Assembly (NCBI GenBank): GCA_030628805.1 | Contig: DAOVQG010000147.1 | Location: 1 to 11,177, forward strand | Origin: JAGMDK01 sp023128695 | Lineage (GTDB): Bacteria > Planctomycetota > Phycisphaerae > UBA1845 > Fen-1342 | DNA: 11,177 bases | Direction: 5' to 3' | Shown here: in pieces, positions 1 to 6,854 of the stretch | Numbering within the stretch: the stretch's first letter is position 1 | Layout: every line of letters starts with the position of its first letter | Translations under genes and position numbers: made by a program | Notes under the pieces: model-generated | What the model saw: only the letters and a program-made list of their open reading frames with translations | The model's database searches: none | What the model was told of the DNA's origin: nothing

Positions 1-710
1 GGCAGTTGCGGCGAGGGGCGCCGTGCCGCCGGCGGGGGCGGCGGATTGCCCGGCTCGAACTTGATCGGCGTTTTCAAGTCCTCCAGGTTTTCCAAGCGTT
101 CCTTCGCCCCCGGCACATAGTCCGCGGCCCAAGGAAAGTGCGGCGCCGCCCCGAGAACATACGGAGAGCCCTTGAAACGCGGGTCGGTCAGAAGCCGGTC
201 GTACAACGCCGCGGCCTGGTCAAACTCACGCAACGACTCGTAGGTGGTTGCCAGGGCGTATGTGGCGGCCGCCTCGACCATCGGCGGGATGCCGTCACTG
301 CCTACGATCTCTTCCAGCACGGCCACCGCCTCACCAAGCGCCTCCTGGCGCCGCTCGGGTTGCGCGAGGGCCTGGTCGCTGAGAGCACGGGCCAGCAGCA
401 GCCGCGCGAAGCCCGCCAACGCCGGATGCGACGTCTCCTGGATCAGGGTCCGCAGGTCGTTGATGGCCCCGTCAACCTTGGTCTTGTCCGACCCGGCCAG
501 GATGGTTTCGAGCTCGCCGAGGCGCTGCGAGGTCTGTTCGAGCGCGTGCTGCCGGCTGTAGCTCCAACCTTTCCAACTGGCGAAAAACACGATCACCACG
601 AGCACTAGGGCTATCGTGTAACGGGTCGTCGGGTTGTTCAGGTCGCGCAATTTCTCCAGCGCTTCGGCCAATTCGTTCTGCTTGAGTTGATGTCGAGTGT
701 CGGCGTCCAT
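1..710 (-). CDS. Membrane-anchored TPR-like (YfgM-type) protein, C-terminus cut by window edge
   Basis: The minus strand is open from the ATG at 710 to the window edge (236 codons, no stop), so the C-terminus is missing. The start is supported by a GAGGTG Shine-Dalgarno about 6 bases upstream. The protein begins with a short charged helix (residues 1-30, MDADTRHQLKQNELAEALEK), followed by one hydrophobic segment at about 31-48 and then an Ala/Leu-rich helical region (about 55-200) with TPR-like pairs such as AAATYALATTYESLREFDQA. A proline-rich tail begins near residue 220. A short cytosolic N-terminus, one membrane span and extracytoplasmic TPR-like helices are the layout of YfgM-type proteins, which assist protein export or envelope assembly. 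The exact function is not known; assignment is by layout, not by a diagnostic motif. It is followed 35 bases upstream on the same strand by a lipoprotein gene. Confidence 0.75.
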   Translation of the reverse strand, partial: MDADTRHQLKQNELAEALEKLRDLNNPTTRYTIALVLVVIVFFASWKGWSYSRQHALEQTSQRLGELETILAGSDKTKVDGAINDLRTLIQETSHPALAGFARLLLARALSDQALAQPERRQEALGEAVAVLEEIVGSDGIPPMVEAAATYALATTYESLREFDQAAALYDRLLTDPRFKGSPYVLGAAPHFPWAADYVPGAKERLENLEDLKTPIKFEPGNPPPPPAARRPSPQL

Positions 711-745
711 TGGGGCACCTCATTGAAATACGCCCGTCTCGCGGC

Positions 746-1252
746 TCAGGGTTGGCGCGTGGCGGGCTTGACCTTCCGCTCGGCCGAGCCCTTCGGCAGC
801 GGGCCGAGATTGATAATCAACGTCGTTTTCAACTTCCCCCGCCTGATCCGGATATTACAGTCCTCGGTGTCACTTTCGAAGCTCAAATGGTGCTCCCCGC
901 TTTCGAGGCTCTCCTTCTTGAGAATAAATTTGGCCGAGGGCATGTGGTTGGTGTAGAAATCCGCGATTTGCTCGGGGGAGGCGTTGCCCTCGAAGGCGTA
1001 GTTGGCCCAGCGAATTTGCCCACTGGCCCAGGCATTGCTGCGGTCGCGCACCATCTGAAACCCGGCCGGGATCGGTATGTTCTTGAGCATCCGATGCTGA
1101 CGCGGCGACGGCGGCGGACCCTGTCCCGGCGGAGTAGACTCGCTGCCGCCAAAGCCATTGCACCCGGACAGGCTTGCGATGGTGAATAACATCCCGGCGC
1201 AGGCCGCGCTCCATCGTAAGCGGATGTCAAAACTAGCACACGTGCCATTCAT
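746..1252 (-). CDS. Predicted lipoprotein, unknown function
   Basis: This is a protein of about 168 residues with a lipoprotein signal peptide: basic N-region, hydrophobic stretch and lipobox LSGC with the acylated Cys near residue 31. A Pro/Gly/Ser-rich linker (about 32-52) leads to a small folded domain starting at MLKNIPIPAGFQ. The domain contains NASPEQIADFYTNHMP and then alternating hydrophobic strands (HHLSFES, CNIRIRRGKLKTTLIINLG). The S-P-E-x-x-x-x-F-Y segment is a pattern I have seen in many small bacterial lipoproteins without an assigned role. Two in-frame ATGs exist (1258 and 1252). AGGAGG lies 1 base before the first but 7 bases before the second, so 1252 is chosen. It probably sits in the envelope. 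It may be co-transcribed with the downstream TPR-like gene, with a gap of 35 bases. Confidence 0.8.
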   Translation of the reverse strand: MNGTCASFDIRLRWSAACAGMLFTIASLSGCNGFGGSESTPPGQGPPPSPRQHRMLKNIPIPAGFQMVRDRSNAWASGQIRWANYAFEGNASPEQIADFYTNHMPSAKFILKKESLESGEHHLSFESDTEDCNIRIRRGKLKTTLIINLGPLPKGSAERKVKPATRQP

Positions 1253-1345
1253 GGCCATTCCTCCTGAGTTCTCCTTGAACTTGGCATTCTGACGAATAAT
1301 AGTTACTTAGTCAAACTCAAGAATCCCTACCCTACCGGCTTCGGG

Positions 1346-1371
1346 ACCGACCGGGACGGAGCCCGGTCGGT
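1346..1371 (-). terminator. Stem-loop right after the ybaK-like stop codon
   Basis: A perfect 10-bp inverted repeat (ACCGACCGGG / CCCGGTCGGT, loop of 6) starts at the base next to the TGA stop of the deacylase gene. No U-run follows on the transcribed strand, so it is a weak candidate for an intrinsic terminator. It could instead protect the mRNA 3' end or attenuate read-through into the lipoprotein gene at 1252. Confidence 0.45.
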
Positions 1372-1827
1372 TCAGCCTTCCGTGATCGGCGCCGTCAGCG
1401 GCTCGCATAGCCGTTCCCAGTCCGCGCGGCGCATCTTGATCGCGTCCCGATGCGTACCGGCCTGCATGACCAGGAACTCGTCGTCCTTCAGCCGCGTGTC
1501 CATGACCGTCTTCAGGCCGAAGAGCGAGCCGATCGGGGGCTCCGCGCCGAGCTCACAATCGGGGAACAACGTGCTCATCTCCGACTCGGTCGCCAACCGC
1601 ACCTCCGACTCGTGCAGCACTTCGGCCACGCGGGCCGGATCAATGTGCTGCGGCGCCGGCACGACGCACATCGCAAAGCCCGCGGCCGTCTTCACGATCA
1701 CCGGCTTGGCGACCATGTACCCGGAGACGTGCTCCACATTCGCCAGTCCCTGCGACGTGTAGGTCACCGGATGCGTGTGCTTCTCGAAGGCAATACCACG
1801 TTCTTGTAAAAGCGAGTCGAGTTGCAT
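1372..1827 (-). CDS. YbaK/ProX-family aminoacyl-tRNA deacylase
   Basis: The product is 151 residues, the usual length of single-domain YbaK/EbsC/ProX proteins, which hydrolyse wrongly charged aminoacyl-tRNA in trans in the cytoplasm (for example Cys- or Ala-tRNA(Pro)). Family features visible are an N-terminal helix, the H-T-H-P segment at 17-20, the strand VAKPVIVKT with K41 and K46 (the family has a key lysine here), and the loop with GSLFGL at 100-105 that borders the substrate pocket. A longer reading frame starts at 1863, but ATG 1827 has AAGGAG 8 bases upstream and gives the normal N-terminus, so it is preferred. A sigma70-like promoter lies about 60 bases upstream. The subfamily, and so the amino acid edited, cannot be told from the sequence alone. 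Confidence 0.9.
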   Translation of the reverse strand: MQLDSLLQERGIAFEKHTHPVTYTSQGLANVEHVSGYMVAKPVIVKTAAGFAMCVVPAPQHIDPARVAEVLHESEVRLATESEMSTLFPDCELGAEPPIGSLFGLKTVMDTRLKDDEFLVMQAGTHRDAIKMRRADWERLCEPLTAPITEG

Positions 1828-1884
1828 GGTTCGTTCTCCTTTCGACGGCAAGAAAGGTATCAACGTGAAATGCGACCAGGGGAA

Positions 1885-1914
1885 ATTATACTATAACCCT
1901 CCCCCATCATGCAA
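1885..1914 (-). promoter_or_regulatory. Sigma70-like promoter of the ybaK-like gene
   Basis: On the minus strand TTGCAT (1914-1909) is followed after 18 bases by a perfect TATAAT (1890-1885). The predicted transcript start is near 1878, about 50 bases before the ATG at 1827. The local AT-richness stands out against the GC-rich surroundings. Confidence 0.65.
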
Positions 1915-1952
1915 TTGATGTTGGGGCACATCGAGTGCTAACCTAGCACCTT

Positions 1953-2060
1953 GAACAGAACCCCAAGCGTCAGCGCGGGGAACAGAACCCCAAGCGTCAG
2001 CGCGGGGAACAGAACCCCAAGCGTCAGCGCGGGGAACAGAACCCCAAGCGTTAGCGCGGG
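1953..2060 (+). repeat. Four head-to-tail 27-bp direct repeats
   Basis: There are four copies of exactly 27 bp with no spacer (1953-1979, 1980-2006, 2007-2033, 2034-2060). The shared core is CAGAACCCCAAGCGTCAGC followed by GCGGG. Copies 1-3 are identical and copy 4 differs by one base (GTT for GTC). Because 27 is a multiple of three, the array stays open in several frames, but the resulting repeat peptides have no ribosome site or gene context. It lies between the promoter of the deacylase gene and the 3' end of ubiB. Confidence 0.9.
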
Positions 2061-2066
2061 GATGCG

Positions 2067-2095
2067 CCCGCTCGCTGACGCTCTGGGTTCTGATC
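2067..2095 (-). repeat. Inverted, diverged copy of the 27-bp repeat
   Basis: GCTGACGCTCTGGGTTCTG here is the reverse complement of the 27-bp unit core with a few small differences. It can pair with the fourth direct copy across a loop of about 6-10 bases to form a long hairpin. This suggests that the basic mobile or structural unit is a palindrome, and that one arm was then amplified in tandem. Confidence 0.7.
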
Positions 2096-2107
2096 GCGGA
2101 CGCGCGA

Positions 2108-2130
2108 GTGCCACTGCTCTTGAGCAGTGC
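2108..2130 (+). repeat. Palindromic dispersed repeat, copy 1
   Basis: CACTGCTCTTGAGCAGTG (2112-2129) is a palindrome with two perfect 8-bp arms around TT. The 23-bp stretch 2108-2130 recurs exactly, in reverse complement, at 11047-11069. It lies between the 27-bp repeat array and the 3' end of ubiB. It could form an RNA hairpin at a transcript end, but there is no U-run. Confidence 0.8.
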
Positions 2131-2155
2131 TCAAGCAAGCGCCGGTCAGAGATGA

Positions 2156-2173
2156 CACTACTCAAGAGCAGTT
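2156..2173 (-). repeat. Degenerate copy of the palindromic repeat
   Basis: CACTACTCAAGAGCAGTT matches the reverse complement of the palindrome at 2112-2129 at 16 of 18 positions. It is in inverted orientation 26 bases away. It ends 9 bases before the ubiB stop codon, so it lies at the 3' end of the ubiB transcript. Confidence 0.55.
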
Positions 2174-2181
2174 CCGCCCGC

Positions 2182-3882
2182 TCAGAGCCGGCCGCGCCGG
2201 ATGATCGACAGCAGGAGCATGATGCCCATCACACCCGCCGCCAGAAAGCCGACCAGGCCGATGACCGGGATGTCATACCAGGTCGGCGGAAGCCGCGAGT
2301 GGATGATCAACGACGACCCCACGATCAGAGCCGCGACGACGATCGCGAAGGAAACACGATTGGCGATCCGGTCGTGCGTTTCCAACATCGATTCGAGGCC
2401 GCGATGCTCGAATCCGATCCGCAAGCGGCCCCGTTTTGAGAGCCGCAGCAGGTCTCGCACGCCGCCGGGGATTTCCCGCGCGAGCTGGAGCAGTTCGCCG
2501 CCGGTGTCGAAGACCTCGCGCAGCAAGCGGTGCGGCCGCAGACGGTCGAGCTTGAGCTTGCGCACGTACGGCGTGGCGGCGGCCACCATGTCCAACTCGG
2601 GGTCCAGCCGGGCCACGAACTGTTCCGCCGTCGCCGCCGCCTTCAACATCATGACCATATCGGGCGGAATGATCAGGCGGTGACGGCGGACCAGGTCGAG
2701 CAGCTCGTGCATCAACTTGCTGAAATCCAGGTTGCCCAGGGCAGTCGGGATGTTCACGTCGACGAACTGGGCCACGTCGTTTTCAATGGCCCGGTGGTCC
2801 GGCTCGACCTCGTCGTCGTGGGTGGTCAGCCGCAGCAGGGCCGTCGCCGCCCGGGACGCGTCCCGTTGAGCGATGGCGTAGATCAGGTCGGCAAAGCACT
2901 CACGACCATAGCGATCCAGCCGGCCCATCATCCCGAAATCGAGCAGGCAAATCACGTTGTCCGGGAGCGCGAAGACGTTGCCCGGGTGCGGGTCGGCGTG
3001 GAAAAACCCGTGCACGAAGATCTGCTTCAATGTCAGTGCCGTCCCCCGCCGAGCGATTACCTGCCGATCCAGACCGGCCGCCGCCAGGGCATCCAGATCG
3101 GTGACCGGGATGACGTCCACATACTCCATCGTCAGGACGTGCGGCGTCGTCAAGCCATGAAAGACCTTCGGCACGTAGACCGTCTCGTCATCGTTGAATT
3201 CGCGCGCGAAGCGTTCCAGGTGCATCGCCTCGGTCGTGAAATCCAGCTCCCGTTCGAGCACCCGGCTGAATTCCTCGACGATCCGGCTCGGACGGTACAG
3301 CCGCAGGTCTTCGACGTGCTTTTCCGCCAGCATCGCCAAATGCAGCAGAATTTCCAGATCGACCTCGATCACGGCCTCGATGTCGGGCCGCTGGACCTTG
3401 ACGACAACCTCTTCGCCGGAATGCAGCGTGGCGCGATGGACCTGCCCGATCGAGGCGGCCGCGATCGACTTTTCCTCAAACCGCTCGAAGACCTGATCCA
3501 GCGGCCGACCCAGCTCGGAGGCGACTATCTCACGGACCTGCTCGTACGGAAATGGCGGTACGCCTTGCTGGAGTTTGGAGAATTCCGCAACGAACTCGGC
3601 GGGAGCCAGGTCGGGCCGCGTGGAGAGTACTTGCCCGAGCTTGATGAAGGTCGGCCCCAACTCCTCCAGCATCATCCGCGCCCGCTCGGCGGCGGTCAGC
3701 GTCTCGACATGCTCTCGGCGTGTGCGCGAGATGAGTTTCCACCCGATTTCGAGGTACTGGCTGATCTTGAGCCGATCAACCAGCTCCTCGAACCCGTACT
3801 TGATCAGCACGGTCAGAATCTGCCGGTAGCGATTGACGTGCCGGTAGGTGCGGGAGACGAGCCCGATCTTGCGGATGGCCAT
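2182..3882 (-). CDS. ubiB: UbiB/AarF/COQ8-family atypical kinase-like protein
   Basis: The product is 566 residues, full length for bacterial UbiB. Family motifs are present in order: the KxGQ motif of the N-terminal extension (KLGQ at 81-84, within FIKLGQVLSTRPDL), the Ala-rich nucleotide loop AAASIGQVHRA (141-151), the VVVKVQRP lysine near 162, the catalytic-loop equivalent HADPHPGN (295-302), and the metal-binding LLDFG (313-317). Two hydrophobic segments close the protein (about 512-528 and 537-561), as in UbiB proteins anchored in the inner membrane. The family acts as an ATPase or atypical kinase supporting ubiquinone (or menaquinone) biosynthesis and lipid homeostasis; the quinone used here cannot be read from the window. 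No clear Shine-Dalgarno precedes the ATG. It begins 2 bases after the stop of the phasin-like gene, which suggests translational coupling. Confidence 0.93.
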   Translation of the reverse strand: MAIRKIGLVSRTYRHVNRYRQILTVLIKYGFEELVDRLKISQYLEIGWKLISRTRREHVETLTAAERARMMLEELGPTFIKLGQVLSTRPDLAPAEFVAEFSKLQQGVPPFPYEQVREIVASELGRPLDQVFERFEEKSIAAASIGQVHRATLHSGEEVVVKVQRPDIEAVIEVDLEILLHLAMLAEKHVEDLRLYRPSRIVEEFSRVLERELDFTTEAMHLERFAREFNDDETVYVPKVFHGLTTPHVLTMEYVDVIPVTDLDALAAAGLDRQVIARRGTALTLKQIFVHGFFHADPHPGNVFALPDNVICLLDFGMMGRLDRYGRECFADLIYAIAQRDASRAATALLRLTTHDDEVEPDHRAIENDVAQFVDVNIPTALGNLDFSKLMHELLDLVRRHRLIIPPDMVMMLKAAATAEQFVARLDPELDMVAAATPYVRKLKLDRLRPHRLLREVFDTGGELLQLAREIPGGVRDLLRLSKRGRLRIGFEHRGLESMLETHDRIANRVSFAIVVAALIVGSSLIIHSRLPPTWYDIPVIGLVGFLAAGVMGIMLLLSIIRRGRL

Positions 3883-3884
3883 GG

Positions 3885-4190
3885 TCAGTCGTGCTGGGCG
3901 GCGCAGTGCTGCTCGAGCTTTTCGAGGCGGGCGGTCAGCTCGGCGAGATCCTCGCGGGTCGGCAGGTCCGCCTTCTTGAAGCTCTCGCTTACGAGACGTT
4001 GCACGGTGGCTTCGAGGTCTTCACGCCCCTTCTTCGCCCGCGCGACCGCCTCATCCACGAATTCCTGCCCCTTGTCGGTCGAGAGTTGGGCCGCGTTGGC
4101 GATCTCGCGGGCGATTTCTTCCACCTTATCTTTGGTCATCAGGCCCAAACCCACGCCGGTCAGCAGCGTCTTCTTCATCAGGTCGATCAT
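3885..4190 (-). CDS. Small phasin-like helical protein upstream of ubiB
   Basis: The product is 101 residues. A short hydrophobic N-terminal stretch (KKTLLTGVGLGLM, 6-18) is followed by heptad-like amphipathic helices (20-72) and a C-terminal segment LPTREDLAELTARLEKLE (76-93). This layout is typical of short phasin-family or PHA granule-associated-like proteins, which bind hydrophobic surfaces or act as helical scaffolds. The frame can be extended to 4259, but ATG 4190 has GGAG 8 bases upstream and a sensible N-terminus, so it is preferred. The 2-base gap to ubiB argues for one operon and a joint role at the membrane. As far as I recall, phasin-like genes occur beside ubiB in other bacteria too. 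The functional name rests on helical pattern and context, not on a strong motif. Confidence 0.75.
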   Translation of the reverse strand: MIDLMKKTLLTGVGLGLMTKDKVEEIAREIANAAQLSTDKGQEFVDEAVARAKKGREDLEATVQRLVSESFKKADLPTREDLAELTARLEKLEQHCAAQHD

Positions 4191-4226
4191 GCCACGGTCT
4201 CCTATGTGAAATGCACTAGAAACGGG

Positions 4227-4255
4227 ATTGTACCGCGTGTGGTACGCCCCAACCA
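4227..4255 (-). promoter_or_regulatory. Possible promoter of the phasin-like gene and ubiB
   Basis: On the minus strand TACAAT (4232-4227) is a good -10 element. The -35 at 17 bases (TGGTTG, 4255-4250) is poor. The predicted transcript start is about 30 bases before the ATG at 4190. Confidence 0.3.
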
Positions 4256-4316
4256 GCAAGCGGTTCGCCGGCGAGCCGCCGGGTGTGCAGGACGCTCTCG
4301 GCGGATATATATGGAT

Positions 4317-4345
4317 TTGGTTGTAACGGCATTGTCCGATAGAAA
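4317..4345 (+). promoter_or_regulatory. Possible promoter of the acidic lipoprotein gene
   Basis: TTGGTT (4317-4322), 17 bases, TAGAAA (4340-4345). It lies just after an AT-rich patch (ATATATAT near 4305). This would give a leader of about 195 bases before the ATG at 4546. A second isolated -10-like TACAAT at 4487-4492 has no matching -35. The rest of 4260-4545 shows no gene. Confidence 0.3.
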
Positions 4346-4545
4346 ATGCACTCTCGCACCATTATCAGCCTATTGGCCACCCCGGACCGTTTCCAGCAAC
4401 GCGGCCTGCATCGTGGCGAAGACATGAGTAGCCGACCGGTGCGAGAAGCGGTGCAGAAATGCTCCCCGATTTCGCAAACTTTTGAATACAATGGGGTTCT
4501 AACCCGTCAGGAGAGTAGAACCTGAAGCAGGTGAGGGAGAACGTC

Positions 4546-4989
4546 ATGAACAAGCTGCTGGTAACGATGCTGATCGGAATCCTGTTGGGGCCGCTGGCGG
4601 GCTGCGACTTTGATATTCTGCTCGACGAGTTCGACCGGGTGGATTCCGTGGCCCGGCGGGGATGCCTGGATTGCTACGAGACCGTCGAGACATATTACGT
4701 CGAGGACGAGTACTACTACGATCCGGGCTACACGGAAGTCGTGTGGGTCGAGGACGCGTATTACTACGACGAATACGACGAATACTACTACGAGGATGAG
4801 TATTACGACGAATATTTGTACGAGGACGAGTATTACGAAGACGAGTATTACGACGAATACTGGTATGAGGAAGACGACTACTGCGACGACTGTTGCGAAG
4901 ACGAATACTACGACGAGTACTACGAAGACGATTGGTACGACGACGACTGGGACGAAGACGACTACGAAGATGATTGGTACGACGATTAG
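4546..4989 (+). CDS. Hyperacidic Tyr/Asp/Glu-rich lipoprotein, unknown function
   Basis: The product is 147 residues. The signal peptide MNKLLVTMLIGILLGPLAGC ends in a clear lipobox (LAGC, Cys20). A short linker with R37, R38 and the pair C40/C43 leads into a low-complexity tail (about 44-147). By my count the tail holds about 52 Asp/Glu and 32 Tyr and no Lys or Arg. Recurrent units are EDEYY, YDEY and EDDWYDD, and a Cys cluster (C113, C116, C117) lies in the middle. Synonymous codons (GAC/GAT, GAA/GAG, TAC/TAT) are mixed between the units, so this is not a simple recent DNA expansion. ATG 4546 is preferred over 4531 because GGGAG lies 8 bases upstream. The protein should be lipid-anchored in the envelope, with a strong negative charge that might bind calcium or other cations. 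No family was recognised. Confidence 0.85.
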   Translation: MNKLLVTMLIGILLGPLAGCDFDILLDEFDRVDSVARRGCLDCYETVETYYVEDEYYYDPGYTEVVWVEDAYYYDEYDEYYYEDEYYDEYLYEDEYYEDEYYDEYWYEEDDYCDDCCEDEYYDEYYEDDWYDDDWDEDDYEDDWYDD

Positions 4990-5069
4990 TAGTCCGCTTC
5001 ATAAGTTTCGCGCCACGTCCTCACGTTCCCACATCTTATCCGTCAATGTACGTGACGCGGAGCACCAGG

Positions 5070-5099
5070 TTGCGCCACGTGGGGGGAATCGGATAGAAT
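5070..5099 (+). promoter_or_regulatory. Sigma70-like promoter of trpB
   Basis: TTGCGC (5070-5075), 18 bases, TAGAAT (5094-5099). The predicted start is near 5106, about 23 bases before the trpB ATG. The leader is too short for a Trp leader-peptide attenuator, and none is seen. Confidence 0.55.
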
Positions 5100-5128
5100 A
5101 ATCCGTCCTGATCAGAAAGGACGAAGAT

Positions 5129-6343
5129 ATGCCGGCCACGACAGCAAACACGAGTGAAACGGCGGGACGTTTCGGCCCCTTCGGCGGGCAATACTTGCCC
5201 GAGGTGCTCATGGGAGCGATCCGCCAACTTGAACATGAATACGAGCAGGCTAGGAACGACCCGGCGTTTTGGGCCGAACTCGACCGCTATCTGACCAGCT
5301 ACGCCGGGCGGCCGAGCCCGCTGTACTTCGCCCGGCGGCTGACCGAGCAGCTCGGCGGGGCGAAGATTTACCTCAAGCGCGAAGACCTCAACCACACCGG
5401 GGCCCACAAAATAAACAACACCCTCGGCCAGGCCTTGCTCACCAAGCGGATGGGCAAACGCCGCGTCATCGCTGAGACCGGGGCCGGTCAGCACGGCGTC
5501 GCGACGGCGACCGCCTGTGCCGTGCTCGGGCTCGAATGCGTGGTCTACATGGGGACCGAGGACGTCCGCCGACAGGCGTTGAACGTGTACCGGATGCGGC
5601 TACTGGGGGCCGAGTGCGTTCCCGTCGAGAGCGGGCAGCGGACACTCAAGGACGCCATCAACGAGGCCATGCGGGACTGGATGGCGAGCGTCGCGCACAC
5701 TCATTACATCATCGGGAGCGTGATGGGACCGCACCCGTTTCCGACCATCGTCCGCGACTTCCAGACCGTGATCGGCCGCGAGACGAAGGAGCAAATTCTG
5801 GCTGCCGAGGGCCGCCTGCCGGACGTTATCCTGGCCTGCGTCGGCGGAGGGAGCAACGCGGCGGGGATCTTCTACCCATTCATCGAAAACGAGTCGGTCC
5901 GGCTGATCGGCGTCGAGGCCGCGGGAGAAGGGCTCGAAGGCACACGTCATGCCGCCACGTTGGCCAGGGGTCACCCGGGCGTGCTGCACGGCATGCACAC
6001 GGTCGTTTTGCAGGACAATGACGGGCAAACGCTGCCGGTGCACTCGGTCGCGGCCGGGCTGGATTACCCGGGCGTGGGCCCCGAGCATGCGCGATGGCAC
6101 GCCGCCGGGCGGGCGGAATACACCTCGGCCACCGATGTCGAGGCGCTCGACGCATTCGAGTTATTGTCGCGCACCGAGGGCATCATACCGGCGTTGGAAA
6201 CCGCCCACGCCGTGGCCCATACGGTCAAGCTCGCGCGGGAGTTGCCGGCTGACAAGCTCGTGGTGATCAACCTGAGCGGCCGGGGAGACAAGGATTGTGT
6301 CGAGGTTTCCCGGCTGCGGGAGCAGGATCGCGGGCGGAGGTAG
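5129..6343 (+). CDS. trpB: Tryptophan synthase beta subunit
   Basis: The product is 404 residues, normal for TrpB of the classic (TrpB1) type. It is a PLP enzyme of the cytoplasm that condenses indole with L-serine to give L-tryptophan, normally with TrpA supplying indole through a tunnel. All key elements are present: the N-terminal GRFGPFGGQYLPE, the PLP-Schiff-base lysine K94 in HTGAHKINN, the catalytic Glu (E116) in ETGAGQHG, the phosphate-binding loop GGGSNA (239-244), LDYPGVGPEH (311-320) and the C-terminal SGRGDKD (383-389). The ATG at 5129 has AAAGGA about 8 bases upstream and its own promoter. No trpA or other trp gene lies in the window, so the gene seems to stand alone here. The stop codon is only 5 bases from a MITE-like repeat. 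Confidence 0.98.
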   Translation: MPATTANTSETAGRFGPFGGQYLPEVLMGAIRQLEHEYEQARNDPAFWAELDRYLTSYAGRPSPLYFARRLTEQLGGAKIYLKREDLNHTGAHKINNTLGQALLTKRMGKRRVIAETGAGQHGVATATACAVLGLECVVYMGTEDVRRQALNVYRMRLLGAECVPVESGQRTLKDAINEAMRDWMASVAHTHYIIGSVMGPHPFPTIVRDFQTVIGRETKEQILAAEGRLPDVILACVGGGSNAAGIFYPFIENESVRLIGVEAAGEGLEGTRHAATLARGHPGVLHGMHTVVLQDNDGQTLPVHSVAAGLDYPGVGPEHARWHAAGRAEYTSATDVEALDAFELLSRTEGIIPALETAHAVAHTVKLARELPADKLVVINLSGRGDKDCVEVSRLREQDRGRR

Positions 6344-6348
6344 TCCGG

Positions 6349-6459
6349 CTAGAGCAGTTTCAACAAACATCCGGCGTCGGTTGGGAGGGCGAGGCTCCTG
6401 CCGGGAGGGCGAGGCTCCTGCCGAGCCGCGGCTCGCCGGGAGGCTCGCCCTTCCAAAGC
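6349..6459 (+). mobile_element. Truncated MITE-like palindromic element, copy A
   Basis: It begins with CTAGAGCAGTTTCA 5 bases after the trpB stop. A 20-bp unit is then duplicated in tandem (6383-6402 and 6403-6422). The GC-rich palindromic core CGAGCCGCGGCTCG follows, and then GGGAGGCTCGCCC. The core is the reverse complement of the element at 10872-11010 with one mismatch over about 50 bp. The right terminal inverted repeat is missing: similarity stops after CCAAAGC near 6458. There is no coding capacity. Frames across it give the peptide EGEAPAEP, which I associate with spurious planctomycete ORFs. Confidence 0.75.
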
Positions 6460-6539
6460 GACGTGTCGCGTCTGCGGCCCCGCACGATTCGCCCGGGCAG
6501 AAGACAGCCCGACAGAAGACGGCCGGCCAGGAGCCGGCG

Positions 6540-6680
6540 ACGACCTTCGTTGAGCTGGTTCCTCCGGCGCCCGCTCGTTCTCCCGAATGCACCGTCGAAC
6601 TGGAGGATCCTCGCGCGAGGAACTCGACCAGCCCGAACTGCCCTGGGAGCCATGAACCCGTGCGGAACATGCCGATTTCG
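6540..6680 (+). pseudogene. Possible relic of an IS66-type accessory (TnpA-like) gene
   Basis: One plus frame reads TFVELVPPAPARSPECTVEL followed by EDPRARN. From memory, the C-terminal half of IS66-family accessory proteins has a similar FVEV..P stretch and an ELE..(G)A+MRI strand. The strand here would need one codon deletion and several substitutions, and no start codon, N-terminal helix-turn-helix or partner genes are nearby. It may be chance similarity in GC-rich DNA. Confidence 0.2.
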
Positions 6681-6854
6681 GTTTTGCAACGGCCGGGATC
6701 AGGGGGTATACATGCGCCCATGTTGCCCGTGGACGGTCCACGGACTCCTGGCGTGCCGGGCTGACTCCGCGAAATGGGCCAAAGGCGTCTGACCGCCGGT
6801 GGAAATAGGCGCAATGGAGGGCCAACATGAGTCGCCAGGCGACCCCCGCCCCCC

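Noticed and set aside
1953..2060. CRISPR array
   Set aside because: The 27-bp repeats are contiguous with no spacers between them, and no cas gene is near.
1938..2165. Open frames with repeat peptides across the 27-bp array on both strands
   Set aside because: They exist only because the unit length is a multiple of three. There is no ribosome site or signal, and no gene-like sequence outside the repeats.
2530..4209. Long plus-strand frame of 559 codons opposite ubiB
   Set aside because: It is antisense to a gene with all UbiB motifs and shows no domain of its own; long antisense frames are common in GC-rich genes.
6652..6792. Short Cys-rich plus-strand peptide (MNPCGTCRFRFCNG...)
   Set aside because: There is no Shine-Dalgarno before the ATG, no operon context, and it is part of a longer spurious frame crossing the repeat element.
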